In this document: positions 50,900 through 63,985 of the stretch, piece after piece
Layout of the letters: each line of letters opens with the position of its first letter
Numbering within the stretch: the stretch's first letter is position 1
Source: Hemibagrus wyckioides
Lineage: Eukaryota > Chordata > Actinopteri > Siluriformes > Bagridae
Assembly: GCF_019097595.1 (NCBI RefSeq)
Contig: NC_080715.1
Coordinates: 12,047,573-12,111,572, forward strand
Direction of reading: 5' to 3'
DNA: 64,000 bases
Position numbers and translations under genes: made by a program
Notes under the pieces: model-generated
Told to the model about the DNA's origin: nothing
The model's input: the letters and a program-made list of their open reading frames with translations, nothing else
Database searches by the model: none

Positions 50900-53800
50900 T
50901 AGGAAAAGTTTGGATTCTAGGCGTATTTCAGAATCAGAACAATCTCCCGATAATCTGTTGATTTATCGATGAGTAAAAAAGTCAGATGCTGGCCGGCTAC
51001 ATTAGGAATCAGCCACAACGCAGAAGTTAGCTTGGAACGTCGCCGGGCTCAGATCCAGCTGTTTTCCTTAGTCCAGTTCCATCTCCGTCCCCTCCCTATC
51101 ACTGCACACTGTAATTTGCCAAGCAGACACAGCATCCCAGCAAGAACCCAGAGCAAAACAGATAAAGAAAACAGCGACCCATAAGAACACAGTGTGCATC
51201 AAAGTACCTTTATTACATCCTGATATTATCACTTATCCCACTCAAATCTGACTCGAATAAAAGACCAGGAGAGTTAGAAACTAAGATAGTACAATATGTG
51301 AAAGTGGATTTAGTTATTCTAACTGTTTTATCATGCTTAAGGGTTCTTAAGTGGTTTGAAACCGAGCCCTAGAACACAGAGTTTCTCCATCAGTGAAGAT
51401 TCTATTGAGAAATGTTTCAGGAAGTAGTTAGCCCTTAAGTATCTAACATTTCTATTGAGGAACATTGAAAACATTCTTTAAGGAATGGAACCCTTAAGAA
51501 CGTCTGCGGGCTTTTTCTGAGCTTTCTGAAAAGGGTGTTTCTATCTATCCTTGGGAATCAAACATAGTGTGTGAAAATGGTTTTAGTAATTTGCTCTGAT
51601 TTTATTTGTTTGTAACATTTTATGAAACCCATCAACCTTTTAGATGTTTTTCTAGAAGTTTTTTTTTTTTTTTGCCGAGCCCTACAACTCTGTCTGAACT
51701 GTTCCTAATAGAAACTACGTGTCTTTAATTAAAGTATTTCTTCTTGAAAATCCGTTGTTTGGGGAACTTTGGGGTTCAGTGGATAAGAACCGGATCTGAG
51801 CTTTCTTTAAAAGGTTTTACTCAGAAGCCTTTTTCTGATAGGAAAGAACTCTGCTATATGGTTCTACATAGGATCATTAAAGGGACGGCAAAAGAAATAT
51901 TTGAAGTTGAGTCCAAATTTGGGCCCGGATATGAAATATCACACCATTTTGTGGTTCTGTACATTTTTTCTTTCTTTCTTAAACTCTTTTAAAACTTTGT
52001 TCTCACAATTTTCCGATTGTTTGTCCTGTAAATTAAAGTATAGGGATGTGGTAGAGGAGCACCATGTTGCTGGTGTGTGGGCGAGAAAATGAGAAGCAAG
52101 ATGACCTCAGTAAAGTGAGAATCCTGCCTTGATGATGAGTAAATTACAGGGAGTGTTTGTGCTAATGGGTGGATGTCCTGTGCACTGAAGGGAGGAATAA
52201 ATCAGGGCTGGTTTGGAGAAAGAACACTATTAAAAATGACTTGTTCCCAAATGTGCAGGAAAGAACCTTGGTAAACACAAAGTGTATTGACTGTTCAGAC
52301 AATCAGGTATTTCGCTTTGCTTTATTACAGGTCCCCAACCTTGACCATTTGATAACTTCAGCTGAAAAGAATTCTTATTAAATTCAGAAATGAAGCTGAT
52401 GCTCATATTCATAAGTTGCTCAAAAGCTCCTGGTTACACAATTGCACACAAGTTTAGTTGTGATAAATACACAGAGAAGTTTAGATCTACGATTTCAGTT
52501 CAAGAGCCAGTTGTAAGCTCTGTGGGACACTCACTCTTACACTGTGTTGAAAGTTTATACACTGAACTAAATCTAATGAATAGGCCATTTCTTATCCACG
52601 TTTAAGAGCTGCAATTTGCCTTGATATAGAGAAGGCTTGGAGCGCCGAGTTTATCTCAGTGGAGTGTCACTGTGAAGAATTGACATCTGAGATTATAAAT
52701 CAACAGGCTGCTCAAAGACTTCAGAAACGGTTGGAAACCACAAGGGCAATATACTTCAGCATGGAATTCACTGAGGACAGGATCCTCGCTTCACTGTCAC
52801 GCAACACTGAGGCAATCCAAAGGAACGCTCGAAAGGCTTCTGGGTCTCCTGAGTACAAATCACTAAGGCAAGACATGCTCAATATAAACACTCCTAATTC
52901 AATTAATGCAGGATTTCTACACAGCTCATATACAGAACTGCCACTACATCTGCTCTGCTTCACTTCTACAGCTCAGAAAAAGAAGGAATATATCCTAGAC
53001 GTCGGTGTTTTCCTGATGTGCGTATGTGAAATATCGATCAACTCAATGCTGTGATCTGTGCAATAATGTTAGTATTTTAAGCACAGTAAAGGGAGTATCG
53101 TATGAACACCTGCCTGTCGGTGTTAATGTCTGAAGGGGGGGGGAAGCGAACCAGACAGGAAATTCATGATTTTGACAGGAAGCTGAAAGAGGGGGAGAAC
53201 GGTCAGAAGTCTTTAGAAATCAGGGCTCACTAAACAAGCGTGGCTGAGTAGGGGTGCTCTAAACGAGCGTGCCTGATTTAGGCCTTCTCTCAGCTCTGCA
53301 CCGCTCAGGGAGTATCAGGTTCTGCCACATGGGCCCAGCCGTATGTGCCTTCTCTTTTCATGTGCTGACTTTTCAAATTTAGATCTCTCCGTCACAGCTG
53401 TCTGTCCACACAATCTCACTGCCCCCTGGACTCGGGAGTTCTCTAAAGTCTGTCTGCCTAAATTCGACTTCCTTCCTGCTAAATACGCAAATCGGCGAGG
53501 GCGCTTATTGACTGTCATGCTCTCGACTTTGGTGCTGGGAGGCATAACAAAATACGTTTCGTAAAATATGGCGAATAAATCAGAGCAAGTTGCATGCACG
53601 GATTTCTTGTGTAGAGGAAACAGCTTAGCTTATTCCACCCAACATGGGACCCGGGTTTAACGTCCCTCAGCACAGAAGACGAAATGCGAGAAGCTTTTCG
53701 GGGCTAAACAGGGCCCCTGCCAAGAACATGGGACTTCTAAACGTCTCTTTCCAACTTTTACAAGAGATCTGTAAAGCTTGTCCGTACCTTCTTATCATGG

Positions 53801-55380
53801 GAGGAAATGGTTGATTTGATGTGGCATTGGGTTGTGGACTTGGAGCCGTTCCCACCCTCTGTCAGAGGGGTCACACTTGGGGGAGGAGGAGGGAAGTGGG
53901 CTGTGTTCCAGACGGGACACCCCAACACATTGCTCTTCTCCGGGTTCATTTTCAAGGTTTGAAGAATCTTTCTGTAGTGTGTTAATGTACTCCATGTTAT
54001 GTAATGGAAATAAAATAAATAAAAAAACAATCAGGGGGAGATGCTATATTGAGGTAAACCATGCTGGGTTCAGTATCAGTGTCATGCGGGTGAGAATGAT
54101 GCATTGTGGTGACTTCATCCCGCATCATGATGAATCATTGTGCCGATAGGATTCACAGGCCATTTGAGTTGGCCATGTCTCTTGAGATTAAAAGCCTTCC
54201 TTTTGCTAATTTCCATGCCTGCAGGCCTAAATGTGGAAAAGTGGGCTGCAGGAAAATACATTTTACTGCATTCCCACACTGGTCGTGGAATGAATTTCTT
54301 CCACTTTTATGTATGATGCTGATGTTGTTGAATGGCGGTTTGTCAGCCGAGTGACAATTCCTGTCCAAATTCCCTCAGACACACTGGCTGATTGTTGCAT
54401 TCGTGGGCCAAGTGCATAACACACAGCGCTCCTCTCAGCTGTGGAACAGCTCCCCAGAGCCAAGGCTTCACTGAAGCAATTAACCATGGGTAATTTGCCT
54501 TAATGAATACTATCCATTACAGATCCTCTGTACTTACAGAACTGGAAAGATTCTGGGGCTGTGGTATTTCAATAGGAAGTGGAAAAAGACTTTCCAACAT
54601 TTTATGGTGGTGTATATCAGTTTTATAAGATATGACTGTGGCAAAATAAAACAGTGATAAACATTAATTTACTACATTTCTAGATCATAAATAATTTAAC
54701 CAGTGTAACTACAGTTACTACATCAGCTGCAGAACTACTGGCCCTTGCATGGTAACATTATTATGTCCTTAAGTAAGTAAAATAAGTATTCAATTTCACC
54801 AGTGTTATTGTTCAAGGTACTGCTTTAAACTCTTATAAGGGCTGCTTTTAAATTACAGTGACAAGACCCGAGATCCTGAGACAGTATTTTATGATCCTGC
54901 CTTCCTGGATTTGCACAATTCACGACTACCGGTGCCTCCGGAAAAAAACAAGTCACATTAAGAGCCATTATGCAATTTTGGTTTTCCAATTAAAACCAAG
55001 TAACGAATTTATAGGTAAATCTCCTCCATTCTATATTTCCTGCTTTAAGCCCCGTTAATGATTTCAGTGTCGCCTTCTCCTAAAGACATCACCGCCGCCA
55101 CACATGCCATCCTCGTCTGATACAGGAAATACTTCACACACATTGTTTAATGGATTCTGCATGTTCATGACGCAAAAACATTGAGAAATGACCAGTGATT
55201 TCTGCATAGCCCTAACCTTTCCTGTTATAGTGATCTGAAACAGAAACATCCTTCAAAATACTGTTTTATTTGGACTCCATATTAAAAGGGTTCGACTTCT
55301 TGATAGCATTCTTCGAACAGGAGTCACAGCTTAAATACTGTGATCCAAATCACATACCATCTGCAAATAAGTAAGTAAGG
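50900..55380. other. Gene-desert sequence, no gene recognised
   Basis: No exon is supported. A 131-codon plus-strand frame at 52659-53054 begins at GTG and shows no recognisable domain. 51720-51900 contains 'atatggttctacataggatcat', possibly an old MITE. The segment 54050-54500 is balanced and non-repetitive. Confidence 0.4.
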
Positions 55381-55387
55381 AGTGAGT

Positions 55388-55414
55388 GGGTGGGTGGGGG
55401 GGGATGGGGGGGGG
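55388..55414 (+). other. G-quadruplex-capable G-run
   Basis: Four or more G-tracts of at least three bases with loops of one or two bases (GGG-T-GGG-T-G8-AT-G9) fit the intramolecular G4 pattern. Confidence 0.75.
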
Positions 55415-55419
55415 TTGGC

Positions 55420-58400
55420 CCTGTATCCAAAACCAAGCAATGTTTTAAAGCAACAGAGGAAGTTCAAAAGACAAAAAAAAAATGAAATCACCCTTCAAAA
55501 AATGTCTTATAATTAAGGCAGTGAAATTCTAGTGCAAGTGTGAATTACTTGGAGAGGCAGATTAAAATAAGTTCCAAACAACACGCAGCTGTTGCACAAT
55601 TTCTATAAAAGCGAAATACGTCGTTTAATATCCCATATGGGCGCGCACACGCTTTTATACGCTCATATAAATACTTGATGTTGTCTGTTGCATTTCCTAT
55701 GTATCCACCTCCATCCACTGCAGAACTTCCACCTAAAAACCTTTTAATTAGTAGCAAACGCTTTATTCGGCAAGGACGTCCATTTATAGCGTTCACAGTT
55801 CCTGAAATAAAAGCAGCCAACACATTCTGTAGTGCAGCAGAAGAAACATTCACAGGCTATAGCTACAGGCTCAGGTTCTGATGCCGAAATTTGGTTCTGG
55901 TTTACACAGACGATGGGTCCACTGCTTTTTATTAAAACCAACCGTTAGACCTTTTAGTCAGTGAAGTGTAATCCGTTATTAAATGCACAGAGAACTAAGG
56001 CTTAACTCAGTCACGTGGAAAAGTGATCATTTATCTTGGAAGCAGTGCAGATCTACACTTTCTTTGGCCAGCTAGAGAGAAGGTGCAACACAAGCAATAT
56101 CTAAAGCTTCATATTTGTTTAGAACTATATTATAATTCTGTCCACAGATCTTCTGAGTATTTCGGTATATTTATGCATTCTGGTGTGTAGGAATTGAAAC
56201 GGATGATCCAGTGGTTGGGCTGCCATTTATGTTTTTTTTGTAAATATCAAAAATGAAATTTTTCAGACAGATGTTGTCCATTCATAAATATATGCTAGAG
56301 TAATTTTTGTAAAGATTGCTTTGCTGGAAATTGGCTGCATTTTGCTCTTAAATGAGTAACATGGTTGAAAGGAACAGGGTTGAGGTTTTAGCACAGAATT
56401 AGCACACAATACATAAAAATGTGTTTATTTAGAATCCTAGAAAACATTAAGTAGATTCTTAATGATTCATATTTTCCTTAATAATCTGCTTTAAATCTAT
56501 AGTTTTCGTAACAGGGCTGTGCTTTCAGAGTGACTTTGTAAGTCAGTATCACAGTATCAGTGAAAAACAGACAAAAGCAAGGGAGTATTTTTTTTTCTTT
56601 TTCTTCCATGATCTTCAGGAAGTAAGTGTGGATAATGCAACTTCCTGTTAAACATGTGAATTATATCTCAAATATATCATTCGAATAAATGTGTTACTGT
56701 TGAGGTTATTGTTTTTCAAAAATTTATACAAAATGGCTCCTGGAAAATGATGCTTCAAGCATGAAATGTTCAGTGGTTTTACAGATTAATAAATAAAACT
56801 AATAAGTGTAATTATAGTTGGCTTGGACAAGCAAAAATATTTGTTTTTCTATGACGCTGTAGATGGGTTTTTATCAATAGATAATTCCATAATAAATAAT
56901 AGTAATAATAATAAATTATAAATTATATTATATTTATATTATATTATATTAATATTTAATAAATAAATTATAAAATGATGAAATGATTTATTGAATGCTA
57001 ATGATTTATAAAATTATAACATTTATAACATTATATTATAATTATTTATAACATGAAAAAAAAATGGAAATATGTAAATAGACTGCTTTGTCCTTATAAT
57101 ATATTTTATTTTTCTACACTTATTTGTATATGTAATATCAGAGAGGCACAATAACATGTCAATCAAGCAGTCACACAAATACTTGATTAAATATCATGAT
57201 TTTAACCACATAAGCCAGAACCTCAGAAACTACTTCATTATAAACCAGGTCATAAATTTGGTTATAGATGCAAATAAGGGTATTAACTTATTAATTATAT
57301 CCTTGTGCAATAATCTGAGATAAAATGAAATCACAGCCCCACACCTCATTTCTTCTGTTTTTGTAACCTACCCTTGTATCCATTTTTATATGGCTTCTTC
57401 TTCTATTTTGTTTCTATACTATAGCTCTAGAATGAAATATTGGACCAGAAATGATTCTATTCCCTCTTCTCAGTGTTTTGTACTAAATTGACAGCAAAAT
57501 AACAGAAAGCACACTGAAGGGTTGTGAAGTGGCTCATACCCTTTTGCAAGTAAAAGCACAAGAAAACGAAAATACAAAACCCTTTGCTCATTTTCTGTCA
57601 TCTAGGGATCTGGAAATGCATTGAAAAAGTTTTAATTTAATACAGAAATATCTGCTAGTCACACTGAATACAGAAATAACATTGGTTAGCTATTTAGCTT
57701 ACTAGGGAAAAGTGCCCCAGCTAGCAAAACCGACATGCAGCTAGCATGACCAAAATACAAAAGTGTTTGCTAGTAAATCTAGAAAGCTGATGCACTTAAG
57801 TAAGCTGTCAGATTTAATAAATAAATTATTCTTGCCGTGGGAAGAATTTTAAAAAATTCTTGTATTTAAATACAAAAAAATGGGTTTAAAAATGTAAATG
57901 AAAGCATGGTAGAAACAGTGCTAACTAGCTGCTAATAAGTAGCTTATATGTGATTGATTGCAATAGCTTAACCTGACATTTATTTTTAATAAACACATTT
58001 TTAATCACATTTTGCTAAGAGAAACAGTCTTTCCTTTAGAAGGGACTTGAAGAAGAATAATCATGAGCACCGAAACAAACTAGGAATAAAGAAAAAAGTC
58101 TTAATGGCGGTTGATTTGAATAATAATTTCATGCAGTACCCTGTGGTTTAAGGACTATCAAAAGATATCCTTTGCATCAGAGCCATTTAAGTGTATTAAG
58201 GCTCTCACGCTGGTCACTTTGTGCTTTCAACACTTCATAGCTTTGTATTATTTTTTTTTCCCCTACAAAAATATCCTTTTCATGTCAGGAAAAGCAAACT
58301 GTAATTGCATACCCTCCATACTAAAGCACTTTTATGATACGGAGTGATAATATTGGGAAGTCACACCATCAGCTCTTAAAACAGATGTGAGTCTTGGGAA

Positions 58401-60070
58401 GGAAAAGACGAGTGCTTGAATGAGAAGAGTGCCATCTTTTGGGCAGCTCTGATGCGTACAGACAACAGCATGTAAAAGCATTGTTAACACTGACCCACAA
58501 ACTCTACCGGCTAAACACTAGAACCAGAAAACACTTGCTGGCTTGTCACACCTGTAATGAAAAACAGATCCGGAGGCACGCATGCAGCTGGATTTTCCCC
58601 ATTTTCATATTAAAAACTGATGTAGCTCAATTACTACAGTAGGCTGAGAATCATAATCAGACAATTGCCCTGTGTAGGGGAGACTTGGCACAGGCAGACG
58701 GGTCTAAAAATGGGGAGAGAGGATTGCAGTGGGAAACGTCACTCCACGAGCACACTCTTGGGGTTTTGGGTTTTTCTATGGCAGCACTCCAGTTCCACAA
58801 CTGAGAAGCTGTCGGGAAAAAGAGGATGATTCATCTTCCTTAGGAGAGCTGAGAACTGAGATGATGTCTCCGCTTTGATCGTTCTCCTGCTGAAATGCAT
58901 AATAGCTGAATTACAGAGGAATCAGACAGGGAGGACAGAGGATGATGATGATCTTGAGAATTATCTTGAGATTTGAAAGAGTGCACGTGTTAGTTATTGT
59001 ACAATCACACCTTTCCCTCAATTGGCAGGAGTTACCTCAATAATCTGCAGCTCTCACTGGGACGGAGGTCCACAGCCGATGTTGGGGCAGATCCGAACAT
59101 TTCCCAGGCTTGGCTTGTTTTCTACAGCTTGTGGTTTTTGACAGTATGTGGTTTCACTGTCACAACATTTAAAAAAAAAAAAGAAAAGAAAAAAGGAGAA
59201 AATAATTCCTACCCAGATACCCAGTGGGTATCTTAAGCGAAGCTGCTGGGAAATTGAGGAGGCTATATACTTGGAACCCTCTGAGGAATCCGACATCATA
59301 TAAAGGAGCTATTTCTGTCAGTGAGACCTCAACATGATATCTACTGAGACTCTTAGAGCTGTGAGGAATAGTCTGTGGCTGGTAAAGAGGTCCTACAGGA
59401 AGTTGGGCTCTCTGTATTGCCTGCACAGAACAGTAATTAAGCTTCGAAACACAATCCATAAATCCAGATATGTGACTCATGTTCATGAGACTCGAACCTC
59501 AGTAGTATTGTAAATTATTCGAGAAATGAACAATAAGATGCACTAAGTAAGCACGGGCTAATGAAACACGAGAGATCACTGGCTTTCTTCACACGAGAAC
59601 ACAGACAGTGGGGATACTCTAGTTTATTACAGGCATCTGAACTTAATTTAAGGCAAAGGCAAGGTCTAACAATATGTTTAAGCATGATATAAATACATTT
59701 CATAGAGAATCATAAATTATGCTTTTTCACTTTTACACCACAGTGACCATAAACAAAAAAAGAAATATAAAATTTGTTCTTAAATATAAATTACCACTGC
59801 TCTTACAGACAATATTCCAAATGATATACAAGAGATAGCATGATTATACCATGTATTCAGAGAAAGTGAATATATTACTGAATATGTTACTGTAAATATA
59901 TCTGTGTAAACAAAGAGTTTGTTACCAACATGCAACATACAGAACGATGTGCTATGAAACCCGGAAGTGTTTGCTTTCTTTCGGGAATGTCTTCCCACCA
60001 TCATGAGCGCAATGCAACTGTAACATCAAAGCTATAGCACAGGACAAAAGGATCTGGATCTCAAAGGACT
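55420..60070. other. Gene-desert sequence 3' of asb1
   Basis: Very AT-rich, notably 56880-57060 with nested 'ataaattata/ttatattata' words. No exon, RNA or classifiable mobile element was seen. Confidence 0.45.
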
Positions 60071-60079
60071 GTAGATCTT

Positions 60080-60085
60080 TTTATT
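60080..60085 (-). terminator. asb1 poly(A) signal candidate
   Basis: AATAAA on the minus strand, about 90 nt beyond the asb1 stop, which would give a short 3'UTR. Confidence 0.5.
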
Positions 60086-60172
60086 TTGTCCGTCAGCATT
60101 ATCTCCAGGCCACAAAAACTTCCCAGTGTCCCTAGTAGAGGTACAGGACAGAATACAGCCTTCGGTTTCCCT

Positions 60173-63116
60173 TCAGGAAAGGGAAGAGAAGTCTCTATGG
60201 AGCAGAAAATTCTTGATGGAATCAGGCAAAGGAAGGCTGGAGATGTGCCTCAGGCAGTGCTTGCCTATCACCCTCCGAATGGCTATGCGACACAAATGAG
60301 TCAACCTGTTCGGACATTCTGAAAGAAAGCAGAGGTCTAAATCCATTTTCAAGCTATGAAGTTGTTTATTGCTGAATATGCTCTGAATACAAAAATATCT
60401 AGGTCCAAAATTAGAATTTTGTGGTGTATCAAATTCTATAAAACAACTAAAAAATCAACTTTAACATCTCTACTGTAACAAAAATATTTTATAATAAAAC
60501 TTACTCCTGGCCTCCTGATAGATGTTTAAGGCCTCAGGGTTGACACGCACTCTTCCCATAGCATCAGGATCAGGTTCCTCCCATAGCACGAGTAGTGGAT
60601 CAGCACCGTGGTCTAGCAGCAGCCTGGCAAAAGTCGGCTCACATCCATGTCTAAGCACGGCGTCCAGCAGGCAGGAGGCCAGACCTCTGTTCAGCGCTTC
60701 ACGGCTCACCGGGCCAGTGTAGTTATAGTCGGGGTTGGCTCCGGCCTCCAGGAGCAGCCTGAAGCAGTGTAAATGATGGTAGGCAGCGCTAATGTATAGA
60801 GGACACACCACCAGTGTGGAAAGGGTGCGAGCGCTAAACAGAGGCCTTGGTCCCAGCTGGTGGTCCACATCTACATCAGCATTGAACCTGCAAATTCACA
60901 CAGCATGCAACTAATAATGAGAATAATAATGTGTGTAAGGAATGAAACACAATGGTGCCTGCAGTTACAGGAAAATAATAAATGATGGGCCAATTACAGC
61001 ATATCCTCACTTCCCACCTGATCAGTTCTTGTAGAATGTCCACCCTGCCCACCCGGGCTGCATGGTATAAAGGCGTGCTGCGGTGGTGTCTGCTGCCGTT
61101 TGGGTCTGCCCCCGCCTCCAACAAGATCCGAACACAGTCCAGGTGTCCATTAACCACAGCCACATACAGAGCTGTCTGACCCTTGACATCCACCAGGTCC
61201 ACCTCAGCCCCATGGTTGATGAGATAGTCCACGCAGTCGCCATGGCCAGCAGTTGCAGCGATGCGCAGAGGTGTACAGGGCAGCCAGCCACAGCACCAAA
61301 CCGATTTCTCATTGATCCGTCTGCACAGGCAAGATAAATACATTAGGAGTGATGTTAAGAAGCATACAGAATAGTATAACTGGAATGATAACAGCTGCAC
61401 AAAATAGGAAGATTGCTCACTGTTTAAAGCTGTCTTCCTGCAGCAGGCTCTTGATGGTGTCCAAGTCGCCCACGTAGGCGGCATTATGCAGACGCATGTC
61501 CTCACACTGCTCTAGAGGCTTGTCACAGAACTGCTCCTGAAGCCATTCTTTCAGATTACGGCCTGAGAGGGATATACATCAGGTGAATTCACCACATACA
61601 TGCATTAAAGTGCACAATTACAATCCATGGCTATGCACAACCCCCCGTCAACCCCAACCCTCCTTCTATAAATAAGAAAAACCACCAAGGGTCCACCACT
61701 GACCAGATATTACTCAGTTCAACTCAACATTATTATCACTATGCACACTGAACAATGAAATGAAGTATTATTTGAGATGTGGATTATTTTCAGCACAGCA
61801 GTGATGTGAAATAAATCTGATATTAAACATTGCCAGGATTTTTAAATACCATAATGAGTGACAGCTCAAAACTTAGAAGAATATCCCACCAAAACTGTCC
61901 CAAATAACATCGGTGAAAAAAGTAACACTAATAAAAGGACAGAAAACACACAGTGATCAGCCATAGCATTAAAACCACCTGCCTAATACTGTGTAGGTAT
62001 CCCAGGCACTGCCAAAACAGCTCAAGGCATTTCAACAAAGATCTCTGAAGGTGTGCTGTGGTATCTGGCACCAAGACATTAACAGATGATCCTTTAAGTT
62101 GCGAGGTGGGGCCTCCATGGATTGGACTTTTCTGTCCAGCACATCCCACAGATTGAGATCTGGGGAATTTGGAGGCCACTCTTTGCAGTGGTATGTTCAG
62201 AGTTTTTTTTTCCCAGTAGAACATATTGCCCAGAGCATAACACTGCCTCCACCAGCTTGCCTTCTTCCCATAGTGCATCATGCTGCTTTCTCCAAGTATG
62301 TGGTATTTCTCCAAGTATACAGACACACACACAGATGTCCGTATAATGTAAAAGAAAAGGCTGACCGGTTCACTGCTCATCCTTTTTGGACCAACTAGGA
62401 ACAGCCCACAAGACCTGCTGATTTGGTGATGCTCTGACCCAAATGGGATGGCAAAACACACACACACACACACACACTTACATCTAGAGGCAATTTAGAG
62501 TCCACAATCCACCTACCAGCATGTTTTTAGGAAACAGAAAAATGCACAGTTAACCAACCAGGCATTATGAGAGCATGCGCCCAAATGCCACACGAGCAAT
62601 AACCTGTGAAGAGCCGTGGATCGAACCTTGGATCGAACCGTGGACCCTGGTCCCTGGAGCTGTGTGTACCTGCTGCCACCATGTCACTGGTTATAAAGCA
62701 GTTTGTTTACCTGCTATTTCTCATATCAACACCACACTTGCTATCCATGTCAGTGTGACTGCTGTACTGAGAATGCAAATAACATCCTGGTCCTCTGTAT
62801 TGGTTCCTAGTTATGACTTCTGATAAATATAAGTGCATAGATGGGGTACATTGATTTTAATGTCAATCAGTTTGATGTGCAAGAATACAGACTGCGTGTG
62901 TCTGAAGCTTTGGTGTAATTTGTGCAATGAGAATAAAAGGTGTAAAAGTGAAACAGAGAAAATAATAAGGATAATAATCATCTGTATGGGCAGCAGTGTG
63001 GAAATACCTGCTGTGGTGCTGCTGGGCAGGTCAGATACAGTGATCAGAGGATAGCTCATGGTGGCCGGCTCATCCTCATCTACTTCCCCTTCCACGACAT
63101 TCCCACCGTCAGCCAT
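60173..63116 (-). CDS. asb1: Ankyrin repeat and SOCS box protein 1
   Basis: Five coding exons joined by GT-AG introns: 63116-63008, 61562-61421, 61320-61018, 60887-60505 and 60318-60173. They sum to 1083 nt and 360 residues, all in phase. The N-terminus (MADGGNVVEGEVDEDEP) is acidic and about 20 residues longer than in human. GRNLKEWL opens the conserved part. Ankyrin repeats follow at about 60-83, 98-130, 131-158, 164-193 and 214-241, then a more divergent one to 290. The SOCS box is at about 317-355 (LTHLCRIAIRRVIGKH... SLPLPDSIKNFLLH). INEKSVWCCGWLPCTPLRIAATAGHG is near-identical to human ASB1 (335 residues). ASB proteins use the BC box (LxxLCRxxIR) to bind Elongin B/C and Cullin5 and the ankyrins to hold substrates for ubiquitination. 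Neighbourhood with twist2 matches the human order. The tail extension RDFSSLS after LLH is unusual. Confidence 0.96.
61951..62454 (-). mobile_element. Degraded Tc1-like element in asb1 intron 1
   Basis: Begins with terminus 'cagtgatcagccatagcattaaaacc'. It contains transposase-derived motifs on the minus strand, visible on the plus strand as 'ttgcgaggtggggcctccatgga', 'ttgagatctggggaatttggaggcca', 'cattgcccagagcat' and 'cacaagacctgctgat'. About half the coding region and the right terminus are missing, so it is inactive. Confidence 0.85.
62455..62690 (-). mobile_element. SINE remnant with (CA)n and a duplicated 12-mer
   Basis: (CA)n at 62457-62478, then 'ggcaatttagagtccacaatccacc' and 'agcatgtttttagga' of the Mermaid-like family. 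It ends in 'gtggatcgaaccttggatcgaacc' (about 62620-62643), where the box B-side motif is tandemly duplicated. Confidence 0.6.
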
Positions 63117-63119
63117 CGC

Positions 63120-63340
63120 TCCTCAATCTGCTCTAAAGGCGACTGAAGTGTGATTTCTTTTGTAAAAGCAGGCAATTTACAGCGAAAAACGAGTGTTTAA
63201 ATGGCGCTTATTTCGCCAGTGTTTTGAGCCTCGGTGTCATTACGGATGTTTTGGAGTGGCTTGTCTATGCGTCGATCTGATTGGCTGAAATCACTTCCGG
63301 GTTTCTGACACACTGCAGTTAAGGTGGTACAGCAACAAGT
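63120..63340 (-). promoter_or_regulatory. asb1 promoter region
   Basis: Sequence upstream of the ATG at 63116 is locally CpG-richer and contains an ATTGG/CCAAT motif ('ctgattggctgaaatc', about 63278) and an ETS-like 'cacttccgggt' at about 63292-63302. No TATA box is evident, fitting a housekeeping-type promoter. The start site is not determined. Confidence 0.5.
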
Positions 63341-63510
63341 GCCGAGAGGAGACTCCAAAAATCTTTTATACCTCAAATATGATTTCAGACATTAATTGTA
63401 ATTCTTTATATAAATATAAAGGCGATCAGAGCTTTGAAGTGCAGAGAGGGAAAAAGTGTGAGGTGTGCACTGTACAGGATATTACATTTACAAAAGATGA
63501 TGATGATTCA

Positions 63511-63560
63511 TCTTCTTCTTCTTCGTCTTCTTCTTCTTCTTATTATTATTATTATTATTT
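63511..63560. repeat. (TCT)n-(ATT)n microsatellite
   Basis: TCT triplets to about 63540 pass into ATT triplets to 63560, immediately before a SINE 3' end. Confidence 0.92.
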
Positions 63561-63565
63561 CCCCC

Positions 63566-63884
63566 ATTGTCTGTACCGCTTATCTGATCTATCCTTGGGT
63601 CACGGGGAGCCTGTGCTCAGGCGTCATCGGGCATCAAGGCAGGATACACCCTGCCAACCCATCACAGGGCACACACACACTCACTCACACAATCACACAC
63701 ACTACAGGCAATTTAGAGACTCCAAACAGCCATGTCTTTGGACTGTTGAAGGAAACTGGAGCACCCAGAGGAAACCCACCAAGCATGGGGAGAACATGCA
63801 AACTCCACACACACGGTGAGAGGGAATCGAGACTCGAACCCAGGACACTGGAGGTGTGAGGCGAACGTGCTAACCACTAAACCA
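63566..63884 (-). mobile_element. tRNA-derived SINE (Mermaid-like), well preserved
   Basis: On the minus strand it starts 'tggtggtttagtggttagcacg' (box A) and 'cctgggttcgagtctc' (box B, near 63835). It continues with complements of 'gtttgcatgttctcccc' and 'gtctttggactg' and 'cccatcacagggc', and ends with 'agataagcggtacagac'. Same family as 27825-28090. It is bounded on both sides by triplet arrays. Confidence 0.87.
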
Positions 63885-63887
63885 CCA

Positions 63888-63985
<98 letters not shown>

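Larger units (their letters stand above)
61563..63007 (-). other. asb1 intron 1, repeat-filled
   Basis: A 1445-bp intron holding a degraded Tc1-like copy (61951-62454) and a SINE remnant (62455-62690). The other three introns are only 186, 130 and 100 bp. Confidence 0.9.

Noticed and set aside
52659..53054. 131-codon plus-strand open frame
   Set aside because: Begins at GTG; residues show no family signature, and flanking acceptor or donor sites were not convincing.
60086..60322. 78-codon plus-strand open frame
   Set aside because: Antisense to asb1 exon 5.
61018..61018. Alternative asb1 exon 3 donor GTGAGG seven bases downstream
   Set aside because: Using it shifts the frame and gives a stop after three codons of exon 4; the GTGGGA donor keeps the ADVDVD homology in frame.
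63379..63859. 141- and 146-codon open frames
   Set aside because: Cross a triplet array and a SINE; no homology.
63835..63884. tRNA-like sequence with boxes A and B
   Set aside because: It is the head of a SINE; the clover-leaf acceptor stem is not preserved, so not a tRNA gene.
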